Shown here: positions 1 to 7,878 of the stretch, piece by piece
Layout of the letters: every line of letters begins with the position of its first letter
Position numbering within the stretch: position 1 is the stretch's first letter
NCBI GenBank assembly: GCA_030146905.1
Contig: JASLAV010000741.1
Span: 1 to 7,878, forward strand
DNA: 7,878 nucleotides
Source: Lentzea sp.
GTDB lineage: Bacteria > Actinomycetota > Actinomycetes > Mycobacteriales > Pseudonocardiaceae
Direction: 5' to 3'
The notes under the pieces: generated by a model
The model's input: the letters and a program-made list of their open reading frames with translations, nothing else
Database searches by the model: none
What the model was told of the DNA's origin: nothing
Position numbers and translations under genes: made by a program

Positions 1-1
1 C

Positions 2-1624
<1,623 letters not shown>

Positions 1625-1639
1625 CAGTCGATCAGCGCG

Positions 1640-1675
1640 AAAGGCCCGTCGGGACACGTTCCCGGCGGGCCTTTT
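1640..1675 (+). terminator. intrinsic terminator after aconitase gene
   Basis: A 15-bp stem starts 15 nt after the aconitase stop. Arm 1640-1654 (AAAGGCCCGTCGGGA) pairs with 1660-1674 around a 5-nt loop CACGT (1655-1659), with one G-U wobble. The descending arm ends in TTTT (1672-1675). This is a typical GC-rich rho-independent terminator and closes the aconitase transcript. Confidence 0.88.
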
Positions 1676-1825
1676 CGTCAACATCATCGACCAGGCGACG
1701 GATGGTGCTCCGAACGGCGTGATCGCCAACGGGTGAGCGGTCCATTCGCCACCGTGATGTCGAAACCCGAACCACCGGTAACAGCTACCTGCCCGCCCGC
1801 GATGCCAAGTCACCCTGATCACCGC

Positions 1826-1830
1826 GGGAG
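1826..1830 (+). promoter_or_regulatory. ribosome binding site of DUF1761 gene
   Basis: GGGAG sits 6 nt before the ATG at 1837 and supports that start. I see no convincing -10/-35 pair in the 160 nt between the aconitase terminator and this site. Confidence 0.6.
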
Positions 1831-1836
1831 AACCTG

Positions 1837-2262
1837 ATGAGCTTGAGCGTGCTCGGCGACCTGAACTGGTTGGCCGTTGTCGTGGCCGCGATCGCCTACT
1901 TCGCACTGGGGATGGTGTGGTACGCGGAGTACGCCTTCGGCAAGGCCTGGCAACAGGCTTCCGGATGGGACCTCAGTCCGCCGGAGAAGGCCGGCGTCCG
2001 CACCTTCGCCGTCCCCCTGGTCACCTGTTTCGTCCTCACGCTCGTCACCGCCATGATCGGTGCCGCGTCGGAGACCGACACCATCATGGAAGGCGTCCTG
2101 CTCGGGCTCGTCATCGGCGTCGGCATCGCGTTGCCCGTCAGGTTCGTGACGGGTGCCCACGACATGACGAAGCCCGCTCCGATGACCTTCGCGGCCATCG
2201 GGGCGGGCTACCACGTCGTCGGGCTCACGCTCGCGGGCGCGATCCTCGGTCAGTGGACCTGA
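1837..2262 (+). CDS. DUF1761-type four-helix membrane protein
   Basis: This 141-residue integral membrane protein has about four hydrophobic segments (roughly 9-29, 55-76, 84-104 and 117-137). The N-terminal pattern NWLAVVVAAIAYFALGMVWY followed by EYAFGKAW matches the DUF1761 signature (a first helix ending in G-x-x-WY, then FGkaW). The family has no established biochemical function, so none is assigned. Length agrees with the family (about 130-150). The ATG is preceded by GGGAG at good spacing. The gene stands alone: a strong terminator separates it from aconitase, and its stop lies only 3 nt from the stop of the convergent PH-domain gene at the end of the riboflavin operon. DUF1761 assignment is from motif recall, not a profile search. 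Confidence 0.85.
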   Translation: MSLSVLGDLNWLAVVVAAIAYFALGMVWYAEYAFGKAWQQASGWDLSPPEKAGVRTFAVPLVTCFVLTLVTAMIGAASETDTIMEGVLLGLVIGVGIALPVRFVTGAHDMTKPAPMTFAAIGAGYHVVGLTLAGAILGQWT

Positions 2263-2265
2263 GTT

Positions 2266-4458
<2,193 letters not shown>

Positions 4459-4462
<4 letters not shown>

Positions 4463-5079
4463 TGGGTCTCCTCGCCCGCGATGGCCCGCAGGTGCGGGAT
4501 CGCCAGTCGTTCGACGTATTTGGCCAGCACGTCGACCTCCAGGTTCACCAGTGAGCCCGGCGTGCGGTGCCCGAGCGTGGTGAGGTCGAGCGTGGTCGGG
4601 ATCAGGCTCACGGTGAACTGGTCCTCGGACACGGCCACGACCGTCAGCGAGACGCCGTCGACCGTGATCGAGCCCTTCTCCACGACGTAGCGGGCGAGCT
4701 GCGGGGGCAGTCCGATGTGGACCATCTCCCAGTGCTCCGCCTTCTCCCGCGCGAGGATCGTGCCGGTGCCGTCGACGTGGCCCTGCACGATGTGGCCGCC
4801 GAGGCGCTGGCCGACCGCGGCCGCGCGCTCCAGGTTGACCTTGTCGCCCTCCGCGACCTTCGCGAGGCTGCTGCGCACGAGGGTCTCGCGCATCACGTCG
4901 GCGGTGAAGGTGCCGTTCTCGACCTCCACGACGGTGAGGCAGACGCCGTTCACCGCGATGGAGTCGCCGTGCTTGGCGTCGCTGGTCACGATCGGCCCCG
5001 CGATGCGGATCCGTGCCGCGTCCGGCAGGTCCTCCGTCGCGACCACGTGGCCGAGTTCCTCGACGATCCCGGTGAACAC
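4459..5079 (-). CDS. ribE: riboflavin synthase, alpha subunit
   Basis: Riboflavin synthase dismutates two 6,7-dimethyl-8-ribityllumazine molecules to riboflavin and the pyrimidine. The 206 residues form two lumazine-binding barrels: [10 protein letters not shown] at the very start, [14 protein letters not shown] (38-51, Cys47), [13 protein letters not shown] (94-106), and the second-repeat counterpart [13 protein letters not shown] (136-148). [11 protein letters not shown] (160-170) closes the second repeat. Length matches the family (about 200-215). The GTG start gives the canonical N-terminus and is preceded by near-perfect AGGAGG (5084-5089), into which the ribD stop codon TAG is merged. 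It is named ribC in mycobacteria and E. coli and ribE in Bacillus-style nomenclature. Confidence 0.96.
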
Positions 5080-5083
5080 CGCT

Positions 5084-5089
5084 CCTCCT
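5084..5089 (-). promoter_or_regulatory. strong Shine-Dalgarno of riboflavin synthase, fused with ribD stop
   Basis: On the minus strand TAGGAGGAGCG precedes the GTG start. The TAG is the ribD stop (5088-5090), and AGGAGG begins with its last two bases. A ribosome finishing ribD therefore sits on the next initiation site, which suggests reinitiation or tight coupling. It is the strongest SD of the operon. Confidence 0.8.
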
Positions 5090-6089
5090 AAATGTGCGGA
5101 ACCGCACTGATCCGCAGGTCCGGTCCGCTCATGGTGACGTCTTCGACGGTCAGCCTGACAGCGTCCGTGATGGTTGACACGCCCGCGTCCAGCACCGCCG
5201 CGGGACCGTTCCCGAGCAGCGTGGGCGCGATGTAGGCGAGCACGCGGTCGATCCTCCCCGCGCGCCAGAACGCGCCGGCGAGCGTCGGGCCGCCTTCCAG
5301 CAGGACGTCGACCACCCCCTGCGCGGCGAGCGCGTCCAGGACCTCGTCCGGGGCGTGCGTGCGCAGGTGCAGCGCGGTGTGCTGGAGCTTGGCTCCGCTC
5401 GGCAGGTCGCTCATGCCCACGACAACGGGCAACGGCTGGCGGGCCAGCGGCATTCCGCTCGCGTCCCTGGCCGTGAGCGCGGGGTCGTCCTTCTTGACCG
5501 TGCCGCTGCCCACGATGATGGCGTCGAGCTTGGCGCGCATGTCGTGGACCTCCTCGCGGGAGGCCTCCGAGCTGATCCACCGGCTCGTGCCGTCCTGCGC
5601 CGCGATCCGCCCGTCGAGCGACGCCGCGTACTTCCACGTGACGTGCGGACGGCCCGTGCGCGCGTAGTGCAGCCACGCCCTGAGGGGACCGCGGCTGACT
5701 TCGTCGTGCATCAGGCCGCTCTCGACGGTGATGCCGGCCTTTTCGAGGACCTGGGCGCCACCGGCGGCGCGGGGGTTCGGGTCGCTGACGGCGTGGACGA
5801 CGTGCTTGATGCCGGCTTCCCGGAGCGCTTCGGTGCACGGCGGCGTACGGCCGTGGTGCGCACACGGCTCGAGTGTGACCACCGCCGTGCCGCCCCGCGC
5901 CTTCGCGCCCGCTTCCCTCAGCGCCATGACCTCGGCGTGCGCTCCACCGATCGGCCGGGTGCCGCCGAAGCCGACCGGTTCGCCGCTCTCGTCCAGGACC
6001 ACGCACCCGACCGGCGGGTTGGGGCTCGTGGTGCCGCGCACCCGCTCGCTCTCCGCGATGGCGAGCACCATCGCGTCCTCGGGCGTCAC
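5088..6089 (-). CDS. ribD: bifunctional diaminohydroxyphosphoribosylaminopyrimidine deaminase / 5-amino-6-(5-phosphoribosylamino)uracil reductase
   Basis: RibD carries out the deamination and NADPH-dependent reduction that follow GTP cyclohydrolase II. The 333-residue protein has an N-terminal cytidine-deaminase-fold domain with zinc motif HAE (His51, catalytic Glu53) and [11 protein letters not shown] (Cys76, Cys85). SPNPPVGCV (22-30) and VSDPNP (101-106) are further family marks. The C-terminal reductase domain (from about 146) has [11 protein letters not shown] (153-163), SRWISS (169-174), [20 protein letters not shown] and [12 protein letters not shown]. Both domains look intact. The GTG start at 6089 overlaps the rpe stop (GTGA, 6086-6089), with only a weak GGGG-type SD upstream; Met7 is a less likely alternative start. 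Known as ribG in mycobacteria. Confidence 0.96.
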   Translation of the reverse strand: MTPEDAMVLAIAESERVRGTTSPNPPVGCVVLDESGEPVGFGGTRPIGGAHAEVMALREAGAKARGGTAVVTLEPCAHHGRTPPCTEALREAGIKHVVHAVSDPNPRAAGGAQVLEKAGITVESGLMHDEVSRGPLRAWLHYARTGRPHVTWKYAASLDGRIAAQDGTSRWISSEASREEVHDMRAKLDAIIVGSGTVKKDDPALTARDASGMPLARQPLPVVVGMSDLPSGAKLQHTALHLRTHAPDEVLDALAAQGVVDVLLEGGPTLAGAFWRAGRIDRVLAYIAPTLLGNGPAAVLDAGVSTITDAVRLTVEDVTMSGPDLRISAVPHI

Positions 6090-6736
6090 CGCGCCCCGGC
6101 TGCCTGGGCGCGCAGTGCCTCGACGGCCTTGCCGGGGTCGGCGGCGTCGTACACGGCGGACCCGGCGACGAAGCAGTCGACGCCCGCCTCCGCGGCCTGC
6201 TCGATCGTGTCGGCGTTGATGCCGCCGTCGATCTCCACCAGCAGCTTGAGATGCCCGGTGTCGACGAGGTGACGGGCCTGGCGCACCTTGTCCAGCACCT
6301 CGGCCATGAAGCTCTGGCCGCCGAAGCCGGGCTCGACCGACATGACGAGCAGCGTGTCGTAGTGCTTGAGGACCTCGACGTACGGCTCCAGCGGGGTGCC
6401 GGGCTTGATGCTCAGACCGGCCTTGGCCCCGGCGGCCCTGAGGTCGTTGGCCAGCTTCACCGGATCACCGGCGGCCTCGACGTGCACGGTCACGTTGTGC
6501 GCGCCCGCCTCGGCGTACCCGACGGCCCAGCGGTCAGGGTCCTCGATCATGAGGTGGCAGTCGATCGGGATGTCGGTGACCTTCAGCAGCGACTTCACCA
6601 CGGGCAGGCCGAGCGTCAGGTTCGGCACGAAGTGGTTGTCCATCACGTCGACGTGGATCCAGTCCGAGGTGGGCACCGCCGCGAGCTCGTCGGCGAGCCG
6701 CGCGAAGTCGGCGGACAGGATGCTGGGGGCGATCAT
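6086..6736 (-). CDS. rpe: ribulose-phosphate 3-epimerase
   Basis: Rpe interconverts ribulose 5-phosphate and xylulose 5-phosphate in the pentose phosphate pathway. The 216-residue TIM barrel begins with [13 protein letters not shown]. It contains the metal and catalytic residues His28 and Asp30 in [12 protein letters not shown], His61 in [12 protein letters not shown], and Asp170 in [18 protein letters not shown] (132-141) is the phosphate-side loop. The start is uncertain. The ATG at 6736 gives the family's usual N-terminus, but neither it nor an in-frame GTG at 6751 (five residues longer, 11 nt after the flavoprotein stop) has a clear SD. The stop overlaps the ribD start. Ribulose 5-phosphate is also the substrate of the RibBA synthase domain, so the linkage makes metabolic sense. 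Confidence 0.95.
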   Translation of the reverse strand: MIAPSILSADFARLADELAAVPTSDWIHVDVMDNHFVPNLTLGLPVVKSLLKVTDIPIDCHLMIEDPDRWAVGYAEAGAHNVTVHVEAAGDPVKLANDLRAAGAKAGLSIKPGTPLEPYVEVLKHYDTLLVMSVEPGFGGQSFMAEVLDKVRQARHLVDTGHLKLLVEIDGGINADTIEQAAEAGVDCFVAGSAVYDAADPGKAVEALRAQAAGAR

Positions 6737-6762
6737 CGGCGTGTGGACCACGAGGGTGAAGT

Positions 6763-7263
6763 CTAGGTGTCCAGCAAGTCGAGCAACGTGCCGGGAGCCA
6801 CGTCTGAGACCACCACGACACCCGCTCCGGTGAGCGTCGTGACGTGCGTCTCCCACATCGGGTGACGGCGCTTGTCGGCGTTGGCCTGCAGCATGACGAC
6901 CACCTTGCAGCTCTCGACGCCGATGGCCTCGTTCAGCGCGGTCAGCGCCTGGTTGTCGCCGATGCCCAGCGCCAGCTTGGCCACGGAGTTCGCGCTCGCG
7001 GGGGCGAAGACGAACGCGTCCGGCGTCGGGTAGGGCTTGGGCTGGCTGGGCAGCCGCGGCCGCCAGCGGATCTCCAGGTCGGTCAGCGCTTGGAGCTTGT
7101 CCAACTCGTGCGCCTCCTCGAACCACGGCACCACGGCCGGGGTCAGCGTGATGGCGAGCCGCCAGCCGCGCCGCACCGCCGGCTCGGCCAGCTCCGTGCG
7201 GAACCACGACTCGACTCCGCCGCAACCGGAAGCGACCAATCCGAGCAATCCACGCGTCGTCAC
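6763..7263 (-). CDS. flavoprotein of HFCD/Dfp fold, probably not an active decarboxylase
   Basis: The 166 residues resemble the flavin-binding Cys-decarboxylase (HFCD) family that includes phosphopantothenoylcysteine decarboxylase. Seen directly: an N-terminal strand-loop [12 protein letters not shown] (5-16), the core flavin motif [18 protein letters not shown] (87-104), and a C-terminal [10 protein letters not shown]...HPMWETHV segment. Compared with Dfp or HAL3, the catalytic His about 8 residues before the conserved Asp (here Asp82) is missing; Gln74 stands there, in a Pro-rich stretch. The PAMN substrate motif reads LQAN (125-128), with only the Asn kept. FMN binding is plausible, but decarboxylation is doubtful, and no substrate can be named. 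The GTG start lies 7 nt after a TAACAT -10 candidate with no SD, which suggests a leaderless message. The gene is 26 nt (or 11 nt with the longer rpe start) before rpe and is probably the first gene of the riboflavin transcript. Confidence 0.85.
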   Translation of the reverse strand: MTTRGLLGLVASGCGGVESWFRTELAEPAVRRGWRLAITLTPAVVPWFEEAHELDKLQALTDLEIRWRPRLPSQPKPYPTPDAFVFAPASANSVAKLALGIGDNQALTALNEAIGVESCKVVVMLQANADKRRHPMWETHVTTLTGAGVVVVSDVAPGTLLDLLDT

Positions 7264-7270
7264 CGCTGCG

Positions 7271-7276
7271 ATGTTA
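7271..7276 (-). promoter_or_regulatory. candidate -10 element (leaderless promoter) for flavoprotein-riboflavin operon
   Basis: The minus strand reads TAACAT (TANNNT pattern), then 7 nt, then GTG. At usual spacing, transcription would start at or within a base or two of the GTG, giving a leaderless mRNA, which is common in actinobacteria. There is no recognisable TTGACA -35 at 16-18 nt; that region is occupied by the inverted repeat. Assignment is by pattern only. Confidence 0.45.
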
Positions 7277-7277
7277 G

Positions 7278-7299
7278 GCGGTCTGAATTGTCAGACCGC
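7278..7299. promoter_or_regulatory. perfect inverted repeat, candidate operator between divergent genes
   Basis: Arm GCGGTCTGA (7278-7286), 4-nt spacer ATTG, arm TCAGACCGC (7291-7299) are perfectly complementary over 9 bp. It starts one base beyond the TAACAT -10 candidate of the minus-strand operon. It also covers the place of the -35 for a weak plus-strand -10 (TAGCGT, 7305-7310) of the propeller gene. Size and placement suit a dimeric repressor or activator site controlling one or both genes. No T-tract follows, so it is not a terminator. The binding protein is unknown. Confidence 0.55.
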
Positions 7300-7350
7300 G
7301 TCGATAGCGTCCCCACCGCGGGTGTTCGCCCGCGCACTGAGGGGAGCAAG

Positions 7351-7878
7351 ATGCGCAACCGAAGCCGGTGGCTCACCGCCACCGCGATCACGGCCGCCCT
7401 GGTGGCGGCCACCGCCCTGCCCGCGATGGCCGAACCGCCCCAGCGCACCGTTCCGCTGGCGCTGAAGTCGTTCTCGGACATCGCGGTCGACCCGACGCTG
7501 GGCCACGTGTTCGTGAGCAGCAAGGCGGACAACGCCGTCGCCGTCACGGACCTGTCGGGCAACGCGGTCACCAAGCTGACGAACCTGCCCGGCGCCACGG
7601 GTCTGGCGCTGAGCCCTGACGGCGAGACGGTCTTCGTCGCGCTGTCCCAGTTCGGCGCGATCGCCGCGCTGGACACGCTGACGCTGACCGAGCGGGCGCG
7701 CTACCAGGTCGGCGAGGTGTGCCCGTCCGACCTGGCCATCACCGGCAACCGCCTCTACTTCAGCTACGGCTGCGACACGTGGGGCGGCGGCATCGGCCGC
7801 GTCTCGCTGACCGGCGCGGACGCCCGCACCGGCATCGTGACCGGTCACTACAGCCCGCAGCAGCTCGCGACGTCCCCT
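7351..7878 (+). CDS. secreted beta-propeller-like (YncE/NHL-type) protein, N-terminal part; 3' end outside window
   Basis: The frame opens with ATG at 7351, preceded by GGGGAG 4 nt upstream (7341-7346), and stays open to the last base (176 residues). The first 27 residues are a Sec signal peptide: basic MRNRSR, a hydrophobic Ala/Leu-rich core, and cleavage after PAMA before EPP. The mature part repeats a blade-like pattern: FSDIAVDPTLGHVFVSS, LTNLPGATGLALSPDGETVFVAL and CPSDLAITGNRLYFSYG, each with a D-x-A-x-(T/D)-x-x-(G)-x-x-(V/L)-(F/Y) core typical of YncE/NHL/lactonase-like propellers. Cys124 and Cys141 could form a disulfide outside the cell. No lipobox is seen. The protein is probably much longer; C-terminal domains and a stop lie beyond the window. 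It is divergent from the flavoprotein gene and may share its control region. Exact function unknown. Confidence 0.85.
   Translation, partial: MRNRSRWLTATAITAALVAATALPAMAEPPQRTVPLALKSFSDIAVDPTLGHVFVSSKADNAVAVTDLSGNAVTKLTNLPGATGLALSPDGETVFVALSQFGAIAALDTLTLTERARYQVGEVCPSDLAITGNRLYFSYGCDTWGGGIGRVSLTGADARTGIVTGHYSPQQLATSP

Noticed and set aside
1676..1825. Possible promoter, small RNA or small gene between the aconitase terminator and the DUF1761 gene
   Set aside because: No TANNNT/TTGNNN pair at good spacing, no second hairpin with a T-tract, and no small frame with an SD was convincing.
5355..6272. Plus-strand open frame (305 codons) opposite ribD and the end of rpe
   Set aside because: Shadow of ribD, which has intact zinc and reductase motifs; the antisense translation has no recognisable domain.
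7261..7299. The 9+4+9 palindrome as an intrinsic terminator
   Set aside because: No run of T follows on either strand, and it lies between two divergent starts, where no transcript needs to end.
7317..7334. Small inverted repeat CGCGGG-N6-CCCGCG upstream of the propeller gene
   Set aside because: Only 6-bp arms in very GC-rich sequence, no T-tract, and directly before an SD. It could fold in the 5' leader but is not distinguishable from chance.

Overview
This is a GC-rich window whose codon use (G or C at most third positions, GTG starts, 4-nt start/stop overlaps) and gene order point to an actinomycete. The overall look suggests Pseudonocardiales (a Lentzea, Saccharothrix or Actinosynnema relative), but that family-level placement is inference. 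The core order rpe, ribD, riboflavin synthase, ribBA, ribH, PH-domain membrane protein follows, without interruption, the order I know from the Mycobacterium tuberculosis Rv1408-Rv1417 region, where other genes are interspersed.

Layout. (1) Positions 2-1624, plus strand: the C-terminal ~540 residues of aconitase (TCA cycle), followed at once by a strong intrinsic terminator (1640-1675). (2) 1625-1836: a 212-nt gap, the largest in the window, which holds that terminator and otherwise nothing I can assign except the ribosome binding site of the next gene. (3) 1837-2262, plus: a four-helix DUF1761-type membrane protein. (4) 2266-6736, minus: a tightly packed six-gene riboflavin operon. In transcription order it runs rpe, ribD, ribE/ribC (riboflavin synthase), ribBA, ribH and a small two-helix PH-domain membrane protein. 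Four of the five junctions are 4-nt GTGA or ATGA overlaps. At the fifth, the upstream stop codon lies inside the Shine-Dalgarno sequence of the next gene. (5) 6763-7263, minus: a flavoprotein of the HFCD/Dfp fold that has lost key decarboxylase residues. It probably forms the first gene of the same transcript. (6) 7264-7350: an 87-nt divergent intergenic region with a perfect 9+4+9 inverted repeat beside a likely leaderless promoter. (7) From 7351 to the end, plus: the N-terminal 176 residues of a secreted beta-propeller-like protein, cut by the window edge.

How it works together. RibBA makes both riboflavin precursors: 3,4-dihydroxy-2-butanone 4-phosphate from ribulose 5-phosphate, and the pyrimidine from GTP. 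RibD deaminates and reduces the pyrimidine. RibH joins the two halves to lumazine, and riboflavin synthase dismutates lumazine to riboflavin. Rpe interconverts ribulose 5-phosphate, the carbon substrate of RibBA, with xylulose 5-phosphate. The two genes of unclear function bracketing this set, the degenerate flavoprotein at the front and the PH-domain membrane protein at the end, are the most interesting items. No FMN riboswitch is visible in front of the operon; the inverted repeat is the only visible candidate control element.
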